Source: Inia geoffrensis (taxonomy: Eukaryota > Chordata > Mammalia > Artiodactyla > Iniidae). Taken from it: a DNA stretch of 64,000 nucleotides. Below, in pieces: positions 23,641 to 36,089 of the stretch. The first letter of the stretch is position 1. Each line of letters starts with the position of its first letter. The notes beneath the pieces are model-generated. The model saw only the letters and a program-made list of their open reading frames with translations. It was not told where the DNA came from and did no database searches. The DNA lies in contig CM070905.1 in the NCBI GenBank assembly GCA_036417435.1, positions 16,655,592 to 16,719,591 of the forward strand, given 5' to 3'. Both the position numbers and the translations under genes were made by a program.

Positions 23641-24474
23641 TTTCTTCCATTACAATCACTTCACCCTTTTTCAAGGTCCAGAATCAAATACAGGCTACAT
23701 GAACCCTCCTCTCTCATTTATCTAGGGGTACACAGATCTCTGGCACACATCAAGGGAGTTACTTTCCACGGAAGGGAAGTTGGTCTGAGAGCAGCTCAGG
23801 AGCTCACAGTTGCATTGTTTTAAGAGCAGACTGCCTCTCTGTTCTGCCTTCTAAATTATAGGGGAGGAAGAATCCAATCTCCTAATAATTTAAAGTAGAC
23901 TGCATTGAATGGCAGCTAACCATGAATAACCGTGCCACCGAGGAGATGCTGATCATCATTCTGGCAGACAGGGACTTGGGGCCAGAGCCAGAAGGGAGCT
24001 GATGACTCTCAGGGTCCTTGCCCAACTCTAAACCAAAAAAGAAGGCAACAGAGTTTCAAACTGCCTTCCTTTAATAACATTACCAGTCTTATGCTTGGAA
24101 AAAGGAGACCTGACTAGCAACTCTGGGTAGTTCATGAGAGCTGCGTGCAAGCATTTTCATTGGATTTTCAAAGCTGCTCTCTCCAGATCTGTTTCAAGAT
24201 TGCAAGACAATTGGAAAGGGAAGTGGGAGAGAAGTGGATGAAGAGGGAGCCTCGCCAACTAAGAATAACATCTATTTCAAGAAGGTTCATATTTATGAGT
24301 ACTTACATCCATGAGGGCAAGCTTCCTTGGACAGAAAGTGGACCTTACTTATTTTAAGGTACCTTATGCATACTATGATTGGTGCCTTGCTTTCTGTTTT
24401 CCCTCTATGTATTTAGGGGATTACTAAGGAGGGATTCTGAGGGACGGAAAGGAGCATTTTTAACTGTAGACTCC
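23641..24474. other. unique non-coding DNA
   Basis: No gene or repeat recognised. The segment 23880-24020 is comparatively GC-rich and non-repetitive. Confidence 0.45.
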
Positions 24475-24487
24475 AGATGTTCTTTTT
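24475..24487 (+). repeat. target-site duplication, left (L1)
   Basis: AGATGTTCTTTTT, repeated at 28803-28815 directly after the L1 5' end. Confidence 0.85.
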
Positions 24488-24613
24488 TTTTAAACATCTT
24501 TATTGGAGTATAATTGCTTTAAAATGGTGTGTTAGCTTCTGCTTTATAAAAAAGTGAATCAGCTATACATATACTTATATCCACATATCTCCTCCCTCTT
24601 GTGTCTCCCTCCC

Positions 24614-27214
24614 AGTCTGAAGTCCAAGAGCCTGATTCCTCCAGCTCTGTTTTTCTTTCTCAAGATTCCTTTGGCTATTCGGGGTCTTTTGTGTTTCCAT
24701 ACAAATTGTGAAATTTTTCGGTCTAGTTCTGTGAAAAATGCCATTGGTAGTTTGACAGGGATTGCATTGAACCTGTAGATTGCTTTGGGTAGTAGAGTCA
24801 TTTTCACAATGTTGATTCTTCCAATCCAAGAACATGGTGCATTTTTCCATCTGTTCGTATCATCTTTAATTTCTTGCATCAGTGTCTTATAGTTTTCTGC
24901 ATACAGGTCTTTTGTCTCCTTAGGTAGGTTTATTCCTAGGTATTTTGTTCTTTTTGTTGCAATGGTAAATGGGAGTGTTTCCTTAATTCTTCTTTCAGAT
25001 TTTTCATCATTAGTGTATAGGAAAGCAAGAGATTTCTGTGCATTAATTTTGTATCCTGCTACTTTACAAAATTCATTGACTAGCTCTAGTAGTTTTCTGG
25101 TAGCATCTTTAGGATTCTCTATGTATAGTGTCATGTCATCTGCAAACAGTGACAGCTTTACCACTTCTTTCTGATTTGGATTCCTTTTATTACTTTTTGG
25201 CTAAAACTTCTAAAACTATGTTGAATAATAGTGGTGAGAGTGGACAACCTTGTCTTGTTCCTGATCTTAGAGGAAATGGTTTCAGTTTTTCACCACTGAG
25301 AACGATGTTGGCTGTGGGTTTGTCATATATGGCCTCTATTATGTTGAGGTAGGTTCCCTCTATGCATACTTTCTGGAGAGTTTTTATCATAAATGGTTGT
25401 TGAATTGTGTCAAAAGCTTTTTCTGCACCTACTGAGATGATCATTTGGTTTTTCTCCTTCAATTTGTTAATATCGTTTATCACGTTGATTGATTTGCGTA
25501 TATTGAAGAATCCTTGCATCCCTGGGATAAGCCCATGATCATGGTGTATGATCCTTTTAATGTGCTGCTGGATTCTATTTGCTAGTATTTTGTTGAGGAT
25601 GTTTGCATCTATGTTCATCAGTGGTATTGGCCTGTAGTTTTCTTTCTTTGTGACGTCCTTGTCTGGTTTTGGCAACAGGGTGATGGTGGCCTCGGAGAAT
25701 GAGTTTGGAAGTGTTCCTCCCTCTGTTATATAATGGAAGAGTTTGAGAAGGGTAGGTGTTAGCTCTTCTCTAAATGTTTGATAGAATTCGTCTGTGAAGC
25801 CATCTGGTCCTGGGTTTTTGTTTGTTGGAAAATTTTTAATCACAGTCTCAATTTCAGTGCTTGGGACTGGTCGTTTATATTTTCTATTTCTTCCTGGTTC
25901 AATCTCGGAAGGTTGCGCTTTTCTAAGAATTTGTCCATTTCCTCCAGATTGTCCATTTTATTGGCATATAGTTCTTTGTAGTAATCTCTCATGATCCTTT
26001 GTGTTTCTGCAGTGCCAGTTGTTTCTTCTCCTTTTTCATTTCTAATTCTATTGAGTCTTCACCCTTTTTTTCTGGATGAGTCTGCCTAATGTTTTACCAG
26101 TTTTGTTTACCTTCTCAAAGAACCAGCTTTTAGTTTTATTGATCTTTGCTATCGTTTCCTTCATTTCTTTTTCATTTATTTCTGATCTGATCTTTATGAT
26201 TACTTTCCTTCTGCTAACTCTGTTTTTTTTTGTTTGTTCTTCTTTCTCTAATTGCTTTAGGTGTAAGGTTAGGTTGTTTATTTGAGACTTTTCTTGTTTC
26301 TTGAGGTAGGATTGTATTGCTATAAACTTCCCTCTTGGAACTGCTTTTGCTGCCTCCCATAGGTTTTGGGTCGTTGTGTTTTCATTGTCATTTGTTTCTA
26401 GGTATTTTTTGATTTCCTGATTTCTTCAGTGATCTCTTGGTTATTAAGTAGTGTACTGTTTAACCTCTATGTGTTTGTATTTTTTTACAGATTTTTTCCT
26501 GTAATAGATATCTAGTCTTATAGAGTTGTGGTTGGAAAAGATACTTGATACAATTTCAATTTTCTTAAATTTACCAAGGCTTCATTTGTGACCCGCAATA
26601 TGACCTATCCTGGAGAATGTTCCATGAGCACTTGAGAAGAACATGTATTCTGTTGTTTTTGGATGGAATGTCCTATAAATATCAATTAAGTCCATCTTGT
26701 TTAATGTATCATTGAAAGCCTGTGTTTCCTTATTTACTTTCATTTTGGATGACCTGTTCATTGTTGAATGTGGGGTGTTAAAGTCCCCTACTATGATTGT
26801 GTTACTGTCAATTTCACCTTTTATGGCTGTTGGCATTTGCCTTATGTATTGAGGTGCTACTATGTTGGGTGCATAAATATTTACAATTGTTATATCTTCT
26901 TCTTGGATCGATCCCTTGATCATTATGTAGTGTCCTTCTTTGTCTCTTGTAACAGTCTTTATTTTAAACGCTATTTTGTCTGATAGAAGAATTGCTACTC
27001 CAGCTTTCTTTCAATTTCCATTTGCATGGAACATCTTTTTCCATCCTCTCACTTTCAGTCTGTATGTATCCCTAGGTGTGAAGTGGGTCTCTTGTAGACA
27101 GCATATATACGGGTCTTGTTTTTGTATCCATTCAGCCAGTCTATGTCGTTTGGTTGGAGCATTTAATCCATTTATATTTAAGATAGTTATCAATATGTAT
27201 GTTCCTATTACCAT
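24614..27214 (-). pseudogene. L1 ORF2 (endonuclease-RT), dead and C-terminally deleted
   Basis: An endonuclease domain is visible at 27214-27011 (N-terminal NINGLNAPTKRHRLAEWIQK, then CCLQETHF) and continues at 26923-26582. The RT domain spans 25843-24620: [13 protein letters not shown], then the first catalytic motif reading SVGAEKAFD, where the conserved Asp is replaced by Gly (25427-25429), then [18 protein letters not shown], then FADDMTLY (frame of 25164-24559). The reading frame is broken several times, including between 25190 and 25164. After AGGIRLLDF the sequence passes into 3'UTR. The protein would normally nick target DNA and reverse transcribe L1 RNA; this copy cannot. Confidence 0.9.
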
Positions 27215-27327
27215 TTTCCTAATTGTTTTGCGTTTGTTGTTGTAGGTCTTTTCCTTTTCTGTGTTTCCTGCCTAAAGAAGTTCCTTTAGCATTTGTTGTA
27301 AAGCCGGTTTGGTGGTGCTGAAATCTC

Positions 27328-28160
27328 TTAGTTTTGCTTGTCTGTAAAGGTTTTAATTTCTCCATCGAATCTGAATGAGATCCTTGCTGGGAAGAGTAAA
27401 CTTGGTTGTAGGTTTTTCCCTTTCATCACTTTAAACATGTCCTGCCACTCTCTTCTGGCTTGCAGAGTTTCTGCTGAAAGATCAGCTGTTAACCTTATGG
27501 GGATTCCCTTGTATGTTATTTGTTGTTTTTCCCTTGCTGCTTTTAATATATTTTCTTTGTATTTAATTTTTGATAGTTTGCTTAATATGTGTCTTGGCAT
27601 GTTTCTCCTTAGATTTATCCTGTATGGGACTCTCTGTGCTTCCTGGACTTGATTGACTATTTCCTTTCCCCATTACGGAAGTTTTCAACTATAGTCTCTT
27701 CAAATATTTTCTCAGTCCCTTTCTTTTTCTCTTCTTTTTCTGGGACCCCTATAATTCGAATGTTGGTGCATTTAATGTTGTCCCAGAGGTCTCTGAGAGT
27801 GTCCTCAATTCTTTTCATTCTTTTTTCTTTATTTTGCTCTACGGTAGTTATTTCCACTATTTTATCTTCCAGGTCACTTATCCTCTCTTCTGTCTCAGTT
27901 ATTCTGCTATTGATTCCTTCTGGAGAATTTTTAATTTCATTTATTGTGTTGTTCTTCATTGTCTGTTTGCTCTTTAGTTATTCTGGGTCCTTGTTAAACA
28001 TTTCTTTTATTTTCTCCATTCTATTTCCAAGATTTTGGATCATCTTTGGTATCATTACTCTGAATCCTTTTTCATGTAGGCTGCCTATTTCCTCTTTGTT
28101 TGGTCTGGTGGGCTTTTTACCTTGCTCCTTCATGTGCTGTGTGTTTCTCTGTCTTCTCAT
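27328..28160 (-). pseudogene. L1 ORF1 (RNA-binding protein), broken
   Basis: The likely start is the Met at 28160 (MRRQRNTQHMKEQGKK). The coiled-coil segment (TETEERISDLEDKIVEI) lies in 27959-27657, followed by an RRM-like part (CTNIRIIGVPEKEE). The C-terminal domain is at 27600-27328 (LKAAREKQQITYKGIPIRL; LSAETLQARREWQDMFKVMK). The three parts lie in frames separated by stops or frameshifts, so no intact ORF1p is encoded. ORF1p normally trimerises and coats L1 RNA. Confidence 0.88.
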
Positions 28161-28802
28161 TATGCTTAACTTACTGTGTGGGGTCTCCTTTTCACAGGCT
28201 GCAGGTTCGTAGTTCCTGTTGTTTTTGGTGTCTGCCCCCAGTGGGTGAGGTTGGTTCAGTGGGTTGTGTAGGCTTCCTGGTGGAGGGGACTGGTGCTTGT
28301 GTTCTGGTGGATGAGGCTGGATCTTGTCTTTCTGGTGGGCAGGAACATGTCTGGTGGTTTGTTTTGGGGTGTCTGTGACCTTATTATGATTTTAGGCAGC
28401 CTCTCTGCTAATGGGTGGTGTTGTGTTCCTGTCTTGCTAGTTGTTTGCCATAGTGTGTCCAGCACTGTAGCTTGCTGGTTGTTGAGTGGAGCTGGGTCTT
28501 AGCGTTGAGATGTGGATCTCTGGGAGAGCTTTCACCATTTGACATTACATTGAGCTGGGAGGTCTCTGGTGGACGCATGTCCTGAACTTTGCTCTCCCAC
28601 CTCAGAGGCACAGGCCTGACACTCGGCCAGAGCACCAAGCCCCTGTCAGCCACACTGCTTTTGGGAAGTCTGAGGTGTTCTGCCAGCATTCAGTAGGTGT
28701 TCTGTAGGAGTTGTTCCACATGTAGATGTATTTCTGATGTATTTGTGGGGAGGAAGGTGATCTCCACGTTTTACTCCTCAACCATCTTGAAGGTCTCTCC
28801 CT

Positions 28803-28815
28803 AGATGTTCTTTTT
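28803..28815 (+). repeat. target-site duplication, right (L1)
   Basis: Second copy of AGATGTTCTTTTT. Confidence 0.85.
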
Positions 28816-29041
28816 GTACCAACAATCCTCGTATGGAACGTTTGTGATAATGTCGTATGTTTTTTTTTTTTTGCTTGATACACAGGATTATTTCTCATTG
28901 CAGGGGGAAAATCTCAAAAATTATATTGCTTTAGTTTAGATTAGACTTGCCAGATAAAATACAGAACACCTAGTTAAATGTGAATTTAAGATGAACAACA
29001 AATAAATTTTTAGTATATATTGTCTCCAAAGTTTCATGGGG

Positions 29042-29056
29042 TCATAAGTCCATTTT
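29042..29056 (+). repeat. target-site duplication, left (second L1)
   Basis: TCATAAGTCCATTTT, matching TCATAAGTACCTTTT at 31311-31325 with a one-base shift. Confidence 0.65.
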
Positions 29057-31310
29057 TTAACTATTTTTTAAAAACTGAAGTATAGTTAATTTACAATGTT
29101 GTGTTAGTTTCTGGTGTGCAGAAAGGTGATTCATGTATCCTTTTCAGATTCTTTTCCATTATAGGTTATTATACAATGCTGAATATAGTTTCCTGTGCTA
29201 TACAGCAGGACCTTGTTGTTTATCTATTTTATATATGGTATTTTGTATCTTTTAATGCAAACTCATAATTTATCCCTCCCCCACCCTTTCCCCTTTGTTA
29301 ACCATAGTTTGTTTTCTATGTCTGTGAGTCTTTTTCTGTTTCATAAATAAGTTCATTTGTATCTTATTTTAGATTCCATATATAAGTAATGTCATATGAT
29401 ATTTGTCTTTGTTTGGCTTACTTCACTTAATATGATAATCTGTAAGTCCATCCATGTTGCTTCAAATGGCATTATTTCATTCTATTTTATGGCTGAGTAA
29501 TATTCCATTGTGTATGTATATATGTATATACCACATCTTCTTTTTCCATTCATCTGTCAATGGACAGCAAAGTTGCTTCCATGTCTTGGCTATTGTAAAT
29601 AGTGCTGCTATGAACATTGGGGTGAATTTATCTTAGGGTATTAGAGTTTTCTCCAGATAAATGCCCAGGAGTGGGATTGCAGGATCATGTTTAACACTAT
29701 TTTTAGTTTTTAAGAAACCTTTATACTGTTCTCCACAGTGGCTGTACCAATTTACATTCATATCAACAGTGTAGGAGGGTTCCTTTATCTTCACACCCTC
29801 TCCAGCATTTATTATTTGTAGATTTTTTGATGATGCGCAGTCTGACTGGTGTAAGGTGATACCTAACTGTAGTTTTGATTTGCATTTCTCTAATAATTAG
29901 GGATGTTAACCATCTTTTCATGTGCCTATTGGCCATCTGTATGTTTTCTTTGGAGAAATGTCTGTTTAGGTCTTCTACCCATTTTTTGATTGGGTTGTTT
30001 ATTTGTTTGATATTAAGCTGTATGACCTATTTGTATATTTTGGAAATTAATCCGTTGTCAGTTGCATCATTTGCAAATATTTTCTCCCTTCTGTAGGTTG
30101 TCTTTTTGTTTTGCTCATGGTTTTCTTTGCTGTTCAACAGCTTTTAAGCTTAATTAGGTCCCATTTGTTTATTTTTGTTTTTATTTCCATTATTCTAGGG
30201 GATGGATCCAAAAAGGTATTGCTGAGATTTATGTCAAAGAATGTTTGACATAACACACAAAGAGTGCCTATGTTTTCCTCTAGGAGTTTTACAGTATCTG
30301 GTCTTCCATTTAGGTCTTTAATCCATTTTATGTTTATTTTTGTATATGGTGTTAGAGAATGTTCTAATTTCATTCTTTTACGTATAGCTGTCCAGTTTTC
30401 CCAGCACTGTGTATTGAAGAGACTTGTCTTTTCTCCATTGTATAGTCTTGCCTCCTTTATTGTAGATTAATTGACCATAAGTGTACGGGTTTATTTCTGG
30501 GCTTTCTATTCTGTTCCATTAACCTATATGTCTGTTTCTGTGCCAGTACCATATTGTTTTGATTACTGTAGCATTGTAGTATAGGCTGTCAGGGAGCCTG
30601 ATTCCTCCAGCTCCGTTTTTCTGTCTCAAGACTGCTTTGGCTATTCAGAGTCTTTTGTGTTTCCATACAAATTTAAAAAACTGTTTTCCTAGTTATGTGA
30701 AAAACGCCATTGGTAATTTGATAACGATTGAATCTGTAGATTGCCTTGTGTGGTATGGTTATTTTAACAATATTGATCCTTCCAATCCAAGAACATGGTG
30801 TATCTTTCCATCTGTTTGTGTCGTCCTCAATTTCTTGCAACAGCATATTATAGTTTTCAGAGTACAGGCCTTTTGCCTCCCTAGGTAGGTTTATTCCTAG
30901 GTATTTTATTGTTTTTGATGCGATGGTAAATGGGACTGTTTCCTTAATTTCTCTCTGATATTTCATTGTTAGCATATAGAAATGCAACAGATTTCTGTAT
31001 ATTAATTTTGTATCCAGCAACTTTACCAAATTCATTGATGAGCTCTAGTAGTTTTCTGGTAACGTCTTTAGGATTTTCTACATATAGCACCATGTCATCT
31101 GCAAACAGTGACAGTTTTACTTCTTCTTTTCTGATTTCCATTCCTCTTATTTCGTTTTCTTCTCTGATTTCTGTGGTTAGACTTACAAAACTGTAGAATA
31201 AAAGTGGTGAGCGTCGGCATCCTTGTGAAAAGCTTTCAGCTTTTCACCATTATGATGTTAGCTGTGTGTTTGTCATATATGGCTTTTATCATGTTGAGGT
31301 ATATTTCCTC
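29057..31310 (-). mobile_element. L1 LINE, 2.25 kb, antisense, 5'-truncated
   Basis: The poly-T and 3'UTR (TTGTGTTAGTTTCTGGTGTG; TGTGCTATACAGCAGGACC) lie at the left. The ORF2 C-terminal region follows (30134-30373 minus: EHSLTPYTKINIKWIKDLNG), then the post-RT region (30673-31035) and the RT motif FADDMVLY in the minus frame 31141-30944. Truncation within RT at 31310 is typical of incomplete reverse transcription. The 3'UTR lineage differs from that of the neighbouring L1 at 24488. Flanking direct repeats support a single insertion. Confidence 0.9.
30673..31141 (-). pseudogene. L1 ORF2 remnant (RT domain)
   Basis: [16 protein letters not shown] near the start of the 65-codon minus frame at 31141 is the second RT catalytic motif with both Asp residues retained. 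A shifted frame (31035-30673) continues with [19 protein letters not shown] and [10 protein letters not shown]. It is frameshifted and truncated, so non-functional. Confidence 0.85.
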
Positions 31311-31325
31311 TCATAAGTACCTTTT
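31311..31325 (+). repeat. target-site duplication, right (second L1)
   Basis: TCATAAGTACCTTTT at the truncated 5' end of the L1. Confidence 0.65.
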
Positions 31326-33185
31326 AGAAGTCTTCATTGTTTATCTGAAATTCTGATTTAACTGAGTATTCTTGTATTTTTATTCTAACTCTGGCAACCC
31401 TCGTTTAGATATCAGCATTGAACCAATTGTGGATTATTCTGCCTCTGAAATTTTAAAAAGTTGTAAGAAGCAGGGAGCTCCTGATACAAATCAACTTTAT
31501 AGTTTCCTTGGGAGGATTATTTGGCATAATGCATAAAAGTTGCTAAGCACAATTTCTGGCAAACAAATGCCCAGTAAGTGGCAATGACTTTTCCCCCACC
31601 TTCCTCTTCATCCTTGAAAAATATTTATCAAAATATTAATTGTAAGATAAAAAACTGTGGAATATTCAACAATGGACTCCTACTCAGCAATATGAAGAAA
31701 TAAACTCTGAAACACATTACAGCATTGTTGAATCACCCAAATATAATTTTGACTAAACGTAGCTATGTAAATGAGAATACATTATATATTAATGGCATAT
31801 ATGACATCTGAGATGGATCATTCTGGATGTATCTCCACCATACAACAAAAGTATTTTTAGTAATAATCATAAAATTAGATGAAAGATAATAATTGAGGAA
31901 AAAACAAGGCAAATAGTAAAAGTAAATGAATTAAAAACTATGTTAGTACAAATGATAATTTAAAATATTACAGTAAAATGGTAAAAATGAATAATATATA
32001 TATGATTTTATTTTTATAAAGTGTTCCTTACATGTTTTCATAATTGCATGGGAAAGTGTCTAAAAAACTATACCAAAATAGTAACTCTGATTATCCTTTC
32101 TTGGTGGCATGGTTGGGTATTTTCTCTTTGTTCAATTTTACTTAATTTCAAGAAAGCATAAGAATTAAAAGAAGTAATTTTTTCACAAAGAAATTTGCTT
32201 TAGTTTTGCATTAGCTTTATTTTTTTTCCAATGAATATATATTTTCATTTGTAGTAATAAAAAGTAAAACTACGTTTCAAAAAGAGAACACCATCTTCCG
32301 TATTCACTTGTCTGAAATCAGAATTAAATATTAACAGGTAAACTGTGATGCTTTTGTAATGCCCTCATGGTGGTGCACATTGACCACACTGCTATTGATG
32401 ACTTACGTGTTTTACTGAGTGAGAGACAGGAGTCTGGAGTATGGGGTAAAGGGGGTGATGAGAATGATGAGAAAGATAGAATCAGAGAGAGAGACAGAGA
32501 GGAGAAAATTCCACTTGGTTATGATTTTGAAAGTCTCTTCAATAAAAAACAAAACATAAACATTATGATGAAACAATAATATAAAAACTGAAATAAATAT
32601 GTATGTAAAGCTAAAACACATTGTCTTTTTCCAGATATTTAAATGTTAATGATTAATATCCATCCAGATTTGAATAGCTTGTATCTCTTCACTTAGAGTT
32701 AAAAATTTTCTAGAGTGCCTTGAAGGCTCCAATAGGAATGGCTATCTTTGGATAAATAACACATGCCAAGTTGACTTTTGGTCCTTGATCTTTCAGTGAC
32801 AATGATTGTCAGCCATGAATGGACATACCATCTCCAATGGAGTATTCTAAAAATCTAGCTATCTAGGCAGGATGTCGGTCCTATTGATTCAGAAATTCTG
32901 TAGGTGTATCTCTGAAATTTTATTTTTAAAAATTCCACAGTCCATGTTGATGGACAGCCAGGGTTAAACACCATTGCTCTAAGCACAGAGATCTGCACTG
33001 TAAAAGAAATAAAACCCAAAAGATGGCATTATGTTTTCTTCTCATAATTCCACAGTAGAGCACTGGGTTTCTGGCAACTTTCTTTTATGGGAAGAAGCTA
33101 GAAGAAGGTTAATTATCCTCGTGGCATCTTTACATCAGCAAAATAACATTGTGTTTTATAAGCTTTAGGGATTGTACCTTTTTTT
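31326..33185. other. non-coding DNA, mostly unassigned
   Basis: A weak sense L1-3'-like piece is visible at about 31650-31760 (GTGGAATATTCAACAATGGA, TACTCAGCAATATGAAGAAA). Otherwise no gene or confident repeat is recognised. Confidence 0.4.
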
Positions 33186-34880
33186 TTTTCCTAAGTGTGT
33201 TGATATGGTGAGTTGCAAGGAATGGTTTTTCAAATATTGAATCAGCCTTGAATTCACAAAGAAAAATACTATTTGCTCCATTTGTTTCTTGCTCCTTTAT
33301 GCCTCTTTTTTTTCTGGCAGCTTTTGGATTACTTATATATTCATAAGACTCTATTTAATCTCCATTATTGGGTTATTTATACCTCTTTATAATCTTAATA
33401 GTTGCTTTAAAGTTTACAATATGCATATTTAGTTAATCACAACCTACCTTCAAATAATATTGTATGGTTTTGCATCTAGCATAAGAATCACAAATGACAG
33501 TAGATTGCTCCTTCTTATTTTTGTGCTGTTATTGTCTGTCATCTGTGTTATTTCTTCAGTTACCAACTCAAACACATTGCTATTACTTATACAGGAGGCT
33601 ATAAATTACCTTTTAGAGCAATTAAAACTTTAAAAAAATTATATGTATACTTACATTTATAGTTATGCTAGCCATTTCCAGGAATTTTTATTTCTTTGTA
33701 TAAATCTAAGCTTTTAATCTTGTATCATATTTGGTCTTCCTGAAAACAATTTTTAAAAACATCTTGTAGTGTAGGTCTGCTGGCAATGAATTCTCTATTT
33801 TTAACTAAAAAAATGTTCATTTCTATTTTCCTTATTAAAGATATTTCACTAGAAATAAAATTTGGGGGGTTGACAGCATTTTACTTTTAGCACATTAAAC
33901 ATGGTGATAACTTTCCTTTGGGCTTGCAAAACTTCTGACAATAAGTCTGCTGCAATTCTTCCATTTTTCCTGTATACATCATGTATACTTTTGTTCTCTT
34001 TCTTGAAGGTATATTCTTTGCCTGTAGATGATGAATATAATATATCTAGGTGTACTGTGTTTCATTTCCCTTGGTGTTCATCATACTTGGAATTCTCAAA
34101 ATTTCTTGTACCTGTAGTTGGATGTATTTTGCTATTTTTAGAAAATTCTCAGCCATTATCCCTTCAAATATGCATTCTGTCTCTTTTTTGTTGGGGGGGG
34201 CGTATTATATGTATGTTAAACCATTTGACATTGTCTCAATCTGGGATGTTCTGTTTTCATTCTTTCTCTCATTTATTTCTCTTTCTGTTTTAGTTTGGGT
34301 AATTAATGTTGAAAAATTGTCAACTTTACTGATTCTTCCCTCAGTTGTTTTGAGCCTACTGCTGAGTCTGTCAAAGTGATTTTTCACCTGTGTTACTGCG
34401 GTTTTTATTTCTACATTTTCTTTTGATTCTTTTCGTGTGGTTTCCATTTCTCTGTTGAAATGTCCCATATTATGGCATTTTGTCAACTTCCTCTGCTTGA
34501 GACTTGAACATATTAATAATAAGTTATTTTCAAATGCCTGCCTGAAATTTCAAAATATTGACTATTAAGTCTGGTTGTGCTGACTGCTTTGTCTCTTGAC
34601 TATACATTGCTTTCTCTCTGCAATTTTTGGATGTCTCACAACTTTTGACTGATTACTGGACATAGTTTGTAGGATAGTAGGACTGAGATAATTAGTGTTT
34701 ATGCCTGAAGTGCACATGCTGCTTCTACTGCTAGACCTTCAGACTGGAGGTTTCAGTTAATCTAAGAAAATGCTGAACTCTTTGGGGGTTTTGTTGTTGT
34801 TATGATTATTTTCAGTGCATCACTGGTTTCAAATTCCTTTGATGTCACCTTATGCTTAATGTGGAGACTGGTGTGAAAGT
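33186..34880 (-). repeat. old L1/HAL1-like LINE, antisense
   Basis: The order of antisense blocks fits an L1M or HAL1 ORF1-region element: GTTTACAATATGCATATTTA, ACATCTTGTAGTGTAGGTCT, GCTGGCAATGAATTCTCTAT, TTCTCAGCCATTATCCCTTC, then a coiled-coil-encoding stretch at 34486-34205 (minus, EGRISKVDNFSTLITQTKTE). HAL1 elements encode only ORF1; the neighbouring ORF2 piece may be separate. The plus-strand frames of 130 and 109 codons (33901-34293, 34050-34379) are antisense artefacts of this element. Confidence 0.65.
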
Positions 34881-35906
34881 GGATATTTCTCAAGTTTCAC
34901 TGGATAGAAGCACTGCTTTAGCTATATCCAACATATTTTGAAATATTATGCTGTTGATTTTATCGCATTGATAATCTTTTTATTATAACTTTTAATTTCT
35001 TCTTTTACTTATAAATTATATATAAAAATGTGTTGTTTCATTTCTAAATATTTGGGATATTCCAGATAGCTTTCTGTTATTAATTTATAATTTAATTATT
35101 TTGTGGTCAGAGAATACACCTTGTATAATTTCAATCACTTCATATTTATTTAGCTTTGTTTGTGGCCAAGATCATGGTCTATCTTAGCAAATTTTCTGTG
35201 TGTACTTGTAAATAAGATGGGTATAACATTGTACACGTCTCCATCAGGTGAATTTTCTTGAACTTTTGTATTGTTCCCTATATCTCTATGTTTACTAATT
35301 GCTTCCTTGATTCGTCAATTTTTTCGAACTGTTGAAATCTCCAAATATAATTATAGATAAGTCTATTTCTCCTTTCAGGTCTATACATTTTGCTTCATGT
35401 GTTTTGAAGGTTTGTTATTAGGTGCATAAACATTGGAATTGTTATGTCCTACTCATAAATAGAGGGCTTTATTATTATAAAATTTCACCCCTTATCACTG
35501 GTAATATTCCTTGTTCTGAGTTATACTTTGAAATTAACAAAACTGGACTAGCTTTTCTGAAATTAATATTAGCATGGTATATATTTTCATCTTTTTATTT
35601 TTAATAATTTTTATAGTATTTTAAAACTCTATTTTATATATATACTTACAAATATAAAAATACTATTTATATTTAAGTGAACTTTTTGTAGACAATGGTG
35701 AAATCTAGCTTATTTTTTCAGTCTGAAAATCTCTGCCTTTTGATTGATGAGTGTAGGTTATTTACATTAATGATTTATTTTCAGGGTTAAACTCTAGCAA
35801 CTTGATAATTGTTTTCTATTTTTTCAACTGTTCCTCATTCTTTTTAATTTGATTATATTTTATGAATTCATTTCATATTTTTTATTGGAGATGTATAGAC
35901 ATATGC

Positions 35907-35943
<37 letters not shown>

Positions 35944-36085
35944 AATATAATGGTTTGATTTTCTTAGTGGATTCCTTAAGGTTTACAGTATACTTTTCTA
36001 ATGTATACCAGCACAGGTATTGTGCAAGGATTCTACAATATAGTATATTTCTATTGTACCTCCGTCTGTCATTGTACAACTGTCA
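34881..36085 (-). repeat. old L1M LINE ORF2 (endonuclease region), antisense
   Basis: Antisense L1 endonuclease-region wording: TTGTGGTCAGAGAATACACC, CCAAGATCATGGTCTATCTT, TGTTGAAATCTCCAAATATA, AGTCTATTTCTCCTTTCAGG and GTTATTAGGTGCATAAACAT. It is interrupted by a (GT)n(AT)n microsatellite. Heavily diverged, no intact frame. Confidence 0.75.
35909..35944. repeat. compound (GT)n(AT)n microsatellite
   Basis: About nine GT units are followed by about nine AT units. Likely length-polymorphic. Confidence 0.9.
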
Positions 36086-36089
36086 TATA

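Larger units (their letters stand above)
24488..28802 (-). mobile_element. L1 LINE, 4.3 kb, antisense, internally deleted
   Basis: On the minus strand the element starts at 28802 with part of the 5'UTR (GGGAGAGACCTTCAAGATGG), runs through ORF1 (about 28160-27320) and ORF2 endonuclease and reverse transcriptase (about 27214-24620). It then jumps at about 24613 from the post-RT part of ORF2 straight into the 3'UTR, ending with a poly-A (poly-T on plus, 24481-24490). The C-terminal third of ORF2 and part of the 3'UTR are missing. A 13-bp TSD flanks the whole. The 3'UTR is the same type as at 19301 and 50523, a younger lineage than the L1 at 29057. Confidence 0.93.

Noticed and set aside
27649..28212. 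187-codon plus-strand frame, hydrophobic, membrane-protein-like
   Set aside because: It is the antisense of L1 ORF1; the hydrophobicity comes from the complement of A-rich coding sequence.
33901..34379. 130- and 109-codon plus frames
   Set aside because: Antisense of an old L1/HAL1-like element.
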